7,863 bases of DNA. It comes from Actinomycetota bacterium. GTDB lineage: Bacteria > Cyanobacteriota > Vampirovibrionia > Obscuribacterales > Obscuribacteraceae. This document shows, in pieces, positions 1 through 6,697 of the stretch (position 1 is its first letter; each line of letters begins with the position of its first letter). Below the pieces are notes generated by a model. The model was not told where the DNA came from. It saw nothing but the letters and a program-made list of their open reading frames with translations, and did not search any database. Both the position numbers and the translations under genes were made by a program. The DNA is taken from the NCBI GenBank assembly GCA_903970355.1, contig CAJCIF010000151.1:1-7863 (forward strand), in the 5' to 3' direction.

Positions 1-281
1 AGATTGTCGGCTCTTTCTTGCAATGCTCTAGACTTGCGGCCACTTAATGCGCCGGTCTTTATTTCAGCGGCATTCAAAAGGTGAAAGGCGAGTCCGTCGT
101 GTGCGTCAAAACCTTTGGTCTCAAAGATAGCGTTGCCTGCATCCGGAATGTAATAGGATTTGCCGTCCGTCATGACACCATCAACATCCATAAGCAGAAG
201 TTGCACTTTCTGCGCTCTTTCGATCACCTCATTCGAAGGTGTGGTGCCATTCCATGTGTAGGATTTCGCTTGCGTTTCCAT
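1..281 (-). CDS. KdsC-like HAD phosphatase (3-deoxy-D-manno-octulosonate 8-phosphate phosphatase type), N-terminal 93 residues, cut by window edge
   Basis: Partial reading frame starting at ATG 281-279 and running off the left edge. It is preceded by an AGGA Shine-Dalgarno (289-292) with a 7-nt spacer. The translation carries HAD motif I as LLLMDVDGVMTDGK (residues 28-41), with Asp32 as the expected nucleophile and Asp34 as general acid. The KdsC-like stretch ETKGFDAHDGLAFHLL follows (54-69), then LSGRKS (79-84), which matches the motif II region of this family. Known family role: hydrolysis of KDO-8-phosphate to Kdo and phosphate in the cytoplasm, during synthesis of lipopolysaccharide inner-core sugar. 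Family members are about 170-190 aa, so roughly half is visible and motifs III and IV cannot be checked. The N-terminus has about 25 extra residues before motif I. It lies 32 bp downstream of the acyl-CoA synthetase gene and is probably the fourth cistron of the same operon. A related HAD sugar phosphatase with another substrate is possible. Confidence 0.85.
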   Translation of the reverse strand, partial: METQAKSYTWNGTTPSNEVIERAQKVQLLLMDVDGVMTDGKSYYIPDAGNAIFETKGFDAHDGLAFHLLNAAEIKTGALSGRKSRALQERADN

Positions 282-313
282 TAGTTATTCCTGCATTGAG
301 TTGCGTCATTCTA

Positions 314-1957
314 TTATGTTTTTGGCTGCTCTGCTGTGTTTGAAAGGACGTCTTTGTAGCGCTCCCGCAGTTCCCGTTTGAGAAACTTGCCCACACCAGT
401 AAGCGGCAGACTGTCTGTAAACATAACGCGATCGGGCAGCCACCATTTGGCGATGCGATCTGCCAGCCACTCTTTTAAAGCCGGTTCAGATACTGATTTG
501 CCCTCTTTCAAAACCACCACCGCAACCGGCCTTTCTACCCAATCAGGATGCGGAACACCGATTACAGCGGCTTCTTTTATGCACTCGTGACCCATAATTG
601 TATTTTCAAGATCGACCGAACTTATCCACTCACCACCGGACTTCACTAAATCTTTAGTGCGATCGACAATTTGCATAAAGCCATATTCGTCTGCTGTGCA
701 AACATCGCCGGTGCGAAACCAACCATCTTTTGTGATGGCGTTTTTCGTTGCTTCGGGATTATTGTAATAGCCCGAGGTAATCCACGGTCCGCGGTACTGT
801 ATCTCTCCCATGGCCTTGCCGTCATGTGGAATTTGATTGCCGTTTTCATCGACAGCGCGCCACTGTACGCCGAAAGCAATTCGGCCTTGTTTCAAGCGCT
901 GTGCTATTTTTTCTTCTTCACTGGCTTCAGCGAGGGGCGCGGTTAAATGCTTGCGTGTTGTAGCGACGAGGGGACTCGTTTCTGTCATGCCGTAACCATG
1001 TATCACTTCGATGCCCATGCGATCGAAATCAATCAACAAAGATTTTGGCAGTGCCGAACCTCCGACAAGAATGCTTTTTACAGTTTCCAGTTTGGTATTG
1101 CTCTTTTGGAGTTCATCGCGAATGCGCATCCAAATTGTAGGAACCGCACCGGCCGTTGTTACTTTCTCGCTATTCATCAATTGAATCAGGCGAGGGGCAT
1201 CGAATATCTCTCCATTGAAAACTAATTTTGAGCCAACGAGAAGACACGCATAGGGATATCCCCAGGCACACACATGGAACATTGGCACTATGGGTAACAC
1301 TGTTTCCAGATTGTTAACTCCCATAACCTCCGGCAAACAAGCCCCATAAGCATGAAGAACAGTAGAGCGATGTGAAAATAGCACGCCCTTTGGCTCACCG
1401 GTTGTGGCAGATGTATAACAGAGCATTGCCGCTTCTCGTTCATCTGTTACCGGTGATTCAAATGTTGTCGATTCGGAACCTATGAACTCTTCATATTCGA
1501 CGCATGGTTTCAATTTGGTGTTGATTGCACCCATTGAAATGAAATGACGTTTTCGATTTTCCGTATCTGCTGCAATTGCCGCTTCAAGCGCAGGAGTGAG
1601 CGTGTTGTCGAAGAAAATAACTTTTGAATCCGCATGGTTGAGAACATATGCAACCTGGGCGGGATAAAGCCGGATGTTCACTGTATGTAGTACCGCACCC
1701 AAAATGGGAACGGCATAGTAAAGTTCCAGATGTCTGTAGCCATTCCAGGCAAAACTGGCAACGCGATCTCCCTTTTTTACGCCCAACTTTGCCAGAGCAT
1801 TAGCCAACTTTGCCACACGCAAAGCAAAGTCCAGCGTGGTATAGCGGTGAATGCCGGACGAAGATACTGATACTATTTCGCGCTTGGGATTATTGAGTTT
1901 GGCATGCTCGAGAATCAAGCCAATGGTGAGCGGAACATCCATCATCATGCCGAGCAT
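314..1957 (-). CDS. Fatty acyl-CoA synthetase (AMP-forming, AlkK-like medium/long-chain)
   Basis: This 547-aa member of the ANL (AMP-binding) superfamily activates a carboxylic acid with ATP to an acyl-adenylate and transfers it to CoA. The N-terminus [15 protein letters not shown] (4-18) and the segment [24 protein letters not shown] (about 71-94, shown here only as a landmark) are typical of AlkK-type fatty-acid CoA ligases. Visible core motifs: P-loop [11 protein letters not shown] (181-191), GYGMTETSP (321-329), GWFRTGD (412-418), hinge [15 protein letters not shown] (432-446), and the C-terminal [10 protein letters not shown] with probable catalytic Lys524. The length is normal for the family. 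The P-loop has Ala184 where Gly is usual (YTSGTTG). The start at 1957 is favoured over the in-frame ATGs at codons 4-6 because AAGGA (1967-1971) sits 9 nt upstream. That site lies inside the last codons of ndh, whose stop is only 2 bp away, so translation is probably coupled. Chain-length preference cannot be read from sequence alone. Confidence 0.93.
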   Translation of the reverse strand: MLGMMMDVPLTIGLILEHAKLNNPKREIVSVSSSGIHRYTTLDFALRVAKLANALAKLGVKKGDRVASFAWNGYRHLELYYAVPILGAVLHTVNIRLYPAQVAYVLNHADSKVIFFDNTLTPALEAAIAADTENRKRHFISMGAINTKLKPCVEYEEFIGSESTTFESPVTDEREAAMLCYTSATTGEPKGVLFSHRSTVLHAYGACLPEVMGVNNLETVLPIVPMFHVCAWGYPYACLLVGSKLVFNGEIFDAPRLIQLMNSEKVTTAGAVPTIWMRIRDELQKSNTKLETVKSILVGGSALPKSLLIDFDRMGIEVIHGYGMTETSPLVATTRKHLTAPLAEASEEEKIAQRLKQGRIAFGVQWRAVDENGNQIPHDGKAMGEIQYRGPWITSGYYNNPEATKNAITKDGWFRTGDVCTADEYGFMQIVDRTKDLVKSGGEWISSVDLENTIMGHECIKEAAVIGVPHPDWVERPVAVVVLKEGKSVSEPALKEWLADRIAKWWLPDRVMFTDSLPLTGVGKFLKRELRERYKDVLSNTAEQPKT

Positions 1958-1959
1958 TG

Positions 1960-3276
1960 TTATTTTTCCTTGCTCATTGCTGGTACAGGAATGCGTTCTA
2001 CTTCCGGGTGAACGGCTTCATGTGTAATTAGTTGGGCTCCACGCCTGTTCGTAATGAATGTCCAGGCCCAGACTGTAAATACAATAAAGCGATTCCGCAG
2101 CCCGACTAGAAAAGCTATGTGAATCACCAACCACGTTGTCCATGCAAAGATGCCGCTGCAACTAGCTTTGAAAGGCCATTTTATGTTTGCAATAGCACGC
2201 AGCCTGCCAATCGTAACGAGATCGCCTTTGTCAAAGTAATGGAATGGTGTTCTCTTGTGTTGGTGCAGATCGCACTCGATCAAATGCGCGGCATGTTTCC
2301 CCATTTGCATGGCAGTTTGTGCGACACCTGGCAGTAACTTGCTGTTTTCTTCCCGGTGGGCAAGATCTCCACAGACGAATACTTCCGGGTGGCCGTCCGG
2401 ATTCAGGAATTCATTGACAATTACGCAACCGCGTTTATCTACCGGTGTGCCTAACATTTTTCCTAAAGGTGATGCTTGTACACCGGCAGCCCAAAGTGTA
2501 AGACAGCAGTTTTCAATCTTGCCTTTGCTTGTTTCAATGGTATCAGCACTGATGGCTAATACTTTTGTATCGGTCATTACTTCGACACCGAGCTCTTTTA
2601 ACTGTTCGAGCGCTTTTTCGGTCAACTCTTGTGAGTAAGGTCCGAGGATCTTCGGCATCGCTTCCAATAACTTTACTTTTGCTTGTTTCGGATCGATGAA
2701 GCGATAGTCACGAGCGAGGTAAATCTGGCATGTTTCGGCTAGAGCTCCAGCTAGTTCAACACCAGTAGGACCGCCTCCAATCACTATAAAATTTAGCTTT
2801 TGTTGTACGCCGTTTTCGAACATCCTGCGTTCGGCGTTTTCAAAAGCCAACAAAATGCGTTTGCGTATTTCTAGAGCGTTATCAATGCTCTTCAATCCCG
2901 GAGCGAATTCCTCCCATTCATCATGACCAAAATATGAGTGTGTCGCACCGGTCGCCAAAATCAAGTAGTCATAATTGACCGTCATACCATCGCCCAATGC
3001 CAACTGCCGTTTAGTTGCATCGATGCCTGTCACTTCATTGAGTATGACTTTGATGTTTTTGTAGTTCGATACAATGCTTCTAATTGATTGCGCAATATCA
3101 GCAGGCGAAAGCGTGCCTACAGCCACTTGATAAAGAAGTGGCTGAAACGTATGGTGGTTACGCCGGTCAATAATCAGCACATCGACATTCAGGTGTGCCA
3201 GACCTTCAGCCGCTTTGAGACCGGCGAAACCACCGCCTACTATCACTATGTTCTTGCGTTTAGTTGATGATTCCAC
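1960..3276 (-). CDS. ndh: Type II NADH:quinone oxidoreductase (NDH-2), non-proton-pumping
   Basis: The 438-aa flavoprotein oxidises NADH and reduces membrane quinone without pumping protons, acting at the cytoplasmic face of the inner membrane. FAD site: IVGGGFAGLKAAEGL (12-26) with acidic Asp37 ending the second strand, then the NDH-2 signature HHTFQPLLYQVA (41-52). NADH site: VIGGGPTGVELAGAL (165-179) including the conserved Glu174. Further landmarks are CGDLA (302-306, FAD contact) and the quinone-site motif AQTAMQMGKHAA (319-330). Hydrophobic C-terminal stretches at about 376-393 and 397-408 fit the membrane-attachment region of long-form NDH-2. The start is GTG (3276-3274): the upstream in-frame codons run into the TAA of the formate dehydrogenase gene, and the next internal Met is at residue 98, far inside the FAD domain. 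No good Shine-Dalgarno is visible (only A-rich AAAAAGAAA), which suggests termination-reinitiation from the upstream gene 6 bp away. Confidence 0.96.
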   Translation of the reverse strand: MESSTKRKNIVIVGGGFAGLKAAEGLAHLNVDVLIIDRRNHHTFQPLLYQVAVGTLSPADIAQSIRSIVSNYKNIKVILNEVTGIDATKRQLALGDGMTVNYDYLILATGATHSYFGHDEWEEFAPGLKSIDNALEIRKRILLAFENAERRMFENGVQQKLNFIVIGGGPTGVELAGALAETCQIYLARDYRFIDPKQAKVKLLEAMPKILGPYSQELTEKALEQLKELGVEVMTDTKVLAISADTIETSKGKIENCCLTLWAAGVQASPLGKMLGTPVDKRGCVIVNEFLNPDGHPEVFVCGDLAHREENSKLLPGVAQTAMQMGKHAAHLIECDLHQHKRTPFHYFDKGDLVTIGRLRAIANIKWPFKASCSGIFAWTTWLVIHIAFLVGLRNRFIVFTVWAWTFITNRRGAQLITHEAVHPEVERIPVPAMSKEK

Positions 3277-3282
3277 GTGTGT

Positions 3283-4449
3283 TTATTTCTTTTTCGAATC
3301 GCTATAAGAGTGTGCTCCAACACCCGCAAGTTTACCGCCATCGACAATCAAATACTCATTACGGATTGGACGTCCGTCGAACCAGCATTCAAGTATTTCA
3401 CGGGTACCGGCCGCATATCTTGCCTGAGCAGAAAGGCTGGTGCCGGAAATGTGCGGCGTCATGCCATGATTTGGCATAGTGCGCCACGGGTGATCGGCAG
3501 GTGCCGGTTGCGGGAACCAAACATCCCCTGCATAGCCGGCTAATTGTCCGCTTTCGAGCGCTTTTACGATTGCATCTCTATTGCAGATTTCAGCTCTGGC
3601 GGTGTTGACAATATATGCTCCCCGTTTCATCTTGCCGAGCATTTGTGTGTCGAACATGTTTCTTGTTTCGTCGTGCAGAGGGCAATGAATTGTCACTACA
3701 TCGCACACTTTCACCATCTCCTCAACGGAAGGGTGATAAGTGGCGTTCAATTCTCTTTCAACTTCCTCAGGCAACTTGTACCGGTCGTAATAGTGCAACT
3801 TGACGCCAAATGGTTTCAATCTTCGGAGTACTGCTAGACCGATTCTGCCTGCGGCGACTGAACCAACCGCCATACCTTCCAGGTCATAAGAGCGTTCAAC
3901 ACAGTCGGCGATGTTCCAGCCTTTTTTAATTACCCAGCCATATGCCGGCAAATAATTACGCACCAGCGATAGTATCATCATCACGGTGTGCTCAGAAACA
4001 CTTATGCTATTGCTGTATGTCACTTCGGCTACGGTAATGCCATGAGCGATCGCTGCTTTCAAATCGACATGATCCGAACCGATACCGGCAGTAATAGCCA
4101 GTTTCAGTTTAGGCGCCTTTTTGATTCTTTCGGCTGTCAAATAGGCTGGAAAAAATGGTTGCGAGATTACAATTTCGGTATCAGGAAGATTCTTTTCAAA
4201 GACTGAATCCGGGCCTTCCTTGTCATTGGTGACTATAAATTCGTGCCCACCTTCTTCCAGAAATTTTCGCAAACCGAGCTCACCAGATACACTGCCCAGC
4301 AGTTCCCCTGGTTTAAAGTCGATTTTCTTTGGACTCGGCAGGGTTTGCCCACCTGCGTATCCTTCAATCTTTGGCAATCCGTCTCGAACATATTTGGGTG
4401 GATAACCGGTTACTGGATCGCTATACAGGACGCAAAGTACTTTAGCCAT
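3283..4449 (-). CDS. fdh: NAD-dependent formate dehydrogenase (EC 1.17.1.9), cofactor-free D-2-hydroxyacid dehydrogenase type
   Basis: This 388-aa protein matches the soluble, metal-free formate dehydrogenase of Pseudomonas sp. 101, as I recall that sequence, with a constant +1 offset and no gaps through the core. The reaction is formate + NAD+ to CO2 + NADH in the cytoplasm. Catalytic and binding residues are present: Ile123, Asn147, Arg285, Asp309, Gln314 and His333 (PseFDH Ile122, Asn146, Arg284, Asp308, Gln313, His332). The Rossmann loop is AAGRIG (199-204). Asp222 ending the second beta strand (YYDRYK) indicates NAD rather than NADP. Signature stretches are YPGGQTLP-like YAGGQTLP (31-38), TAGIGSDHVDL (120-130) and GDVWFPQPAP (308-317). 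Differences from PseFDH include Ser146 for Cys145, Ala286 after the catalytic Arg where Gly is usual, and a tail about 13 residues shorter. The start has a strong GGAGG. It is first in its operon, followed 6 bp later by ndh. Confidence 0.97.
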   Translation of the reverse strand: MAKVLCVLYSDPVTGYPPKYVRDGLPKIEGYAGGQTLPSPKKIDFKPGELLGSVSGELGLRKFLEEGGHEFIVTNDKEGPDSVFEKNLPDTEIVISQPFFPAYLTAERIKKAPKLKLAITAGIGSDHVDLKAAIAHGITVAEVTYSNSISVSEHTVMMILSLVRNYLPAYGWVIKKGWNIADCVERSYDLEGMAVGSVAAGRIGLAVLRRLKPFGVKLHYYDRYKLPEEVERELNATYHPSVEEMVKVCDVVTIHCPLHDETRNMFDTQMLGKMKRGAYIVNTARAEICNRDAIVKALESGQLAGYAGDVWFPQPAPADHPWRTMPNHGMTPHISGTSLSAQARYAAGTREILECWFDGRPIRNEYLIVDGGKLAGVGAHSYSDSKKK

Positions 4450-4453
4450 AAAG

Positions 4454-4460
4454 ACCTCCA
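4454..4460 (-). promoter_or_regulatory. Strong ribosome binding site of fdh
   Basis: On the minus strand TGGAGGT lies 4 nt before the ATG of the formate dehydrogenase gene (GGAGG core 4455-4459). It is the strongest Shine-Dalgarno in the window and fixes the fdh start. The other operon genes have weaker sites (AAGGA, AGGA) or none (ndh), so fdh is probably the best translated cistron. Confidence 0.8.
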
Positions 4461-4492
4461 GACAACTTTAACGAAGTCACTATTAACAACCC

Positions 4493-4522
4493 ACTAGAGA
4501 GACAGGATCGTTCTCTTGTCAA
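4493..4522 (-). promoter_or_regulatory. Sigma-70-type promoter of the fdh-ndh-acyl-CoA synthetase operon
   Basis: Reading the minus strand, a perfect TTGACA (-35; plus-strand 4517-4522) is followed by an 18-nt spacer and TCTAGT (-10; 4493-4498, four of six consensus positions). Transcription would begin near 4486, leaving a leader of about 37 nt that contains the strong fdh ribosome binding site. The -35 box overlaps the palindrome CAATTG. Within the spacer, AGAGA and TCTCT form a loose 5-bp inverted repeat. The -10 is imperfect, so the promoter may be activator-assisted. This is prediction from sequence only. Confidence 0.6.
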
Positions 4523-4542
4523 TTGTTATTGCTTTCTCTGCG

Positions 4543-4561
4543 AAACGGCTTTTGGCCGTTT
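4543..4561. repeat. Inverted repeat AAACGGC-TTTTG-GCCGTTT
   Basis: Two 7-bp perfect arms (4543-4549 and 4555-4561) flank a 5-nt loop. As RNA it would form a short hairpin, but it is not followed by a T-tract on either strand and lies at no gene's 3' end, so it looks less like an intrinsic terminator than like a protein-binding site or an upstream regulatory hairpin. It lies about 20 bp upstream of the fdh -35 box. Confidence 0.55.
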
Positions 4562-4567
4562 ATCACA

Positions 4568-4576
4568 TGATACAGT
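4568..4576 (+). promoter_or_regulatory. Possible extended -10 promoter for the exported flavoprotein gene
   Basis: TG at 4568-4569, one base, then TACAGT (4571-4576, four of six -10 consensus positions) resembles an extended -10 element. No convincing -35 lies 16-18 bp upstream (only GCTTTT, inside the inverted repeat). Transcription would begin near 4583, giving a leader of about 32 nt before ATG 4615. The element overlaps the TATCA-CA-TGATA inverted repeat. Alternative start points cannot be excluded. Confidence 0.3.
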
Positions 4577-4614
4577 CTTATGAGCTTACTTACTAAAGCT
4601 ATCCAAAGATAATT

Positions 4615-6603
4615 ATGCCGACCTGTTTTTTGCTTGCCTGTTTGTTCTACTGGCTTTACTCTCAACAGGCGCTAGCGGACGGAACTTTTCCAATGAATGG
4701 CCCGATGAAAAGCACAAAATCCTTTACCGTAGTTGATGTGTCTTCGGTTTCTGTTGAGAATCCGGCAGCAGCAATTAAGACAGTTTCCGATCCCAAACCG
4801 AAACATGAAATCGATTGCGATGTGCTCATAGTTGGTGGCGGTATTGGTGGCGTTTCTGCAGCTCTCAAGTTTTGGGAACTGGCTAAGGCTGCCAAAAAAA
4901 ATCAATCCATTATTGCCGAGCACTTGCATCTAAAACAAACCCCTCGCATTGTGCTCACCGAAGAAACTGATTGGCTGGGTGGACAAATGACAGCGCAGGG
5001 TGTTTCTGCTCTTGATGAAAACTATCTTGTTGAAACTTCCGGTGCATCTCAAAGCTATCAATCGCTCAGACACGCCATTCGGGAGTTCTACCGCAAACAA
5101 ACAACTAACAGTTCAGACCAATTAAATCCTGGCAACAGTTGGGTAACGCTGTTAGCGTTTGAACCGAAAGTGGCACTGACGGAAATTAATAGCCGACTGC
5201 AACCGGCCATTGACGCTGGAATGTTAAAGATACTAACCCGGAATAAAGCTTACAGAGTTGAAAAGCAAAACGATCATAATGCCAGAGCAGTTGATTTTGT
5301 GAATCTGGATTCCGGGGAAACAACTACAATCAAGACTCATTTTGTGCTGGATGCCACCGAACTCGGTGACCTTTTGCCACTCGCCGGTTATAAGTATTCC
5401 ACAGGTTCTGACGCGCAAAATGATACTGGGGAACCGCATGCACCGCCACAAGCCAACCCGGACAATGTTCAAGATTTTACCTATCCATTCATATTGGAAC
5501 TGAAGCGCGGCGAAAGCAATAAGATTGCCAAGCCGGACAAATATGAGGAGTTTACAGGGGCTGGCAAATTCTCTTTTCAGGGTTACAAGATGTTCGAAGC
5601 CAAAGGAGATTATTTGCCCTTTTGGCACTATCGCCGATTAATCGCAGCAGAAAATTTTCAAAGCGATCATTATCCGAATGACATCGCCATGATTAATTGG
5701 GATAGTAACGATTTGCGTGGCTATAACATTATCGATCAACCCGACGAAACAGTTGTGAGTCGGTTGGCGCTGGGCAAGCTAGTTAGTCTCGGATTTTTAT
5801 ACTGGCTGCAAAACGAAGCCCCCAGGGATGACGGTGGCCATGGTTATCCCGAGCTGACCTTGCGGCCTGATTTGATCGGCACCAAAGATGGGCTTTCAAA
5901 ATTTCCCTATATTCGAGAATCGCGAAGGGTAAATGCGGTACGCACAATAGTAGAGAAAGATATTGTTGCGGCATTTGCAAATGGTGCAAGATCAACTCAA
6001 TTTATCGACACCGTTGGCATCGGACTGTACCCGGTTGATATTCATGGACATCAAGAAGTACCGGGCGCTGGTCAACTCACGCGGCCTTTTCAAATACCGT
6101 TAGCAAGCCTGATTCCTAAAGAAGGAGGCAACCTTCTTCCCGCTTGTAAAAACATAGGCACCACTCACATCACTAATGGTGCCTACCGGTTGCATCCAAT
6201 TGAATGGTCTATCGGCGAAGCGCAAGCAGCGCTTGCTTACTATTGTCTTGCCGCAAAGAAAAAGCCGATCCAGGTTCTGGAAGAAAAGTCCAACTTGCGA
6301 AAGCTGCAGCAAATACTGGTTGAGAGCGGTGTTCCGATCTTTTGGTTTGATGATGTCGTGTCAAGTGATAAATATTTCGCCGCTGTGCAATTTTTGAGCG
6401 CTACCGGTGCCATCGTTCCAGACAGTGCCAGTCTTAGTTTTCACCCGAATGATCCAATGGCGAAAGAGGAAGCGGTCGAAGTTCTGTCTCGGCTTGGGAT
6501 GCCGGAGGAAAGAAAAAATTTCCGGGAGGGAATTTCACGCGCCGATTTTGCTCAGTGGGTTTACGGAGTCGCCGAGTCAAAAAAACTGATCGGCAAGATC
6601 TAA
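4615..6603 (+). CDS. Exported FAD-dependent oxidoreductase (FAD_oxidored family) with SLH-like C-terminal segment
   Basis: This 662-aa flavoprotein has a hydrophobic N-terminus (residues 4-15) ending in ALA-D (19-22), a probable signal peptidase I site, so it likely works outside the cytoplasm. The FAD-binding Rossmann motif is CDVLIVGGGIGGVSAAL (68-84). It is followed by the family hallmark TEETDWLGGQMTAQGVSALD (115-134). Other FAD_oxidored landmarks are LDATELGDLLPLAGY (245-259), FPYIRESRR (430-438) and NLLPACKNIGTTHITNGAYR (506-525), which corresponds to the second FAD-contacting segment. The C-terminal 80 residues contain FAAVQFLSATGAI (588-600) then SFHPNDPMAKEEAVEVLSRL (608-627), resembling an S-layer-homology repeat. 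Substrate and acceptor are unknown for most of this family. The signal peptide lacks basic residues before its hydrophobic core, and no clear Shine-Dalgarno precedes the start. No other ATG, GTG or TTG lies in frame between the upstream TAA (4591-4596 region) and 4615. Confidence 0.9.
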   Translation: MPTCFLLACLFYWLYSQQALADGTFPMNGPMKSTKSFTVVDVSSVSVENPAAAIKTVSDPKPKHEIDCDVLIVGGGIGGVSAALKFWELAKAAKKNQSIIAEHLHLKQTPRIVLTEETDWLGGQMTAQGVSALDENYLVETSGASQSYQSLRHAIREFYRKQTTNSSDQLNPGNSWVTLLAFEPKVALTEINSRLQPAIDAGMLKILTRNKAYRVEKQNDHNARAVDFVNLDSGETTTIKTHFVLDATELGDLLPLAGYKYSTGSDAQNDTGEPHAPPQANPDNVQDFTYPFILELKRGESNKIAKPDKYEEFTGAGKFSFQGYKMFEAKGDYLPFWHYRRLIAAENFQSDHYPNDIAMINWDSNDLRGYNIIDQPDETVVSRLALGKLVSLGFLYWLQNEAPRDDGGHGYPELTLRPDLIGTKDGLSKFPYIRESRRVNAVRTIVEKDIVAAFANGARSTQFIDTVGIGLYPVDIHGHQEVPGAGQLTRPFQIPLASLIPKEGGNLLPACKNIGTTHITNGAYRLHPIEWSIGEAQAALAYYCLAAKKKPIQVLEEKSNLRKLQQILVESGVPIFWFDDVVSSDKYFAAVQFLSATGAIVPDSASLSFHPNDPMAKEEAVEVLSRLGMPEERKNFREGISRADFAQWVYGVAESKKLIGKI

Positions 6604-6697
6604 ACAAAACAGCTCAAATTCACAACTTATCCCCATATTCCGAAGAACATCTGAGTGGGATTGCAGCGCTAATGGGCGTAAAAGGCGAGGCGTTAAT
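6604..6697 (+). other. 94-bp gap between two plus-strand genes
   Basis: It holds a Shine-Dalgarno-like GAGG (6687-6690, within AGGCGAGG) 7 nt before the ATG at 6698. I see no hairpin with a T-tract at the end of the flavoprotein gene and no convincing promoter. The downstream gene may therefore be co-transcribed with the flavoprotein gene, or use a promoter I cannot recognise. Confidence 0.4.

Larger units (their letters stand above)
4450..4614. promoter_or_regulatory. Divergent intergenic control region
   Basis: This is the only stretch between divergently oriented genes: fdh starts at 4449 on the minus strand and the exported flavoprotein at 4615 on the plus strand. It contains, in order, the fdh ribosome binding site, the fdh promoter, a 7-bp inverted repeat (4543-4561), a second inverted repeat TATCA-CA-TGATA (4561-4572) and a possible plus-strand extended -10. 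The two inverted repeats sit upstream of both promoters' start sites, where a shared regulator could bind. No regulator gene is adjacent within the window. Confidence 0.55.

Noticed and set aside
81..284. Plus-strand open frame of 67 codons
   Set aside because: It is the complement of the KdsC-like gene, which carries the HAD motif DVDGVMTDG and a Shine-Dalgarno.
1940..1948. Internal ATGs (codons 4-6) as the true acyl-CoA synthetase start
   Set aside because: AKK-type homologues often start MMDVPLT, so this remains possible, but the AAGGA site is at 9 nt from ATG 1957 and at 18 nt or more from these codons.
2255..2638. Plus-strand open frame of 127 codons
   Set aside because: It lies entirely antisense to ndh, whose FAD, NADH and quinone motifs are all visible; the translation has no recognisable motif and low-complexity Ser/Pro-rich character.
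4543..4561. Inverted repeat as an intrinsic terminator
   Set aside because: No T-tract follows on either strand and no gene ends here; both flanking genes read away from it.
5233..5628. Minus-strand open frame of 131 codons
   Set aside because: It lies antisense inside the flavoprotein gene, which has clear family motifs on both sides, and it shows no motif of its own.
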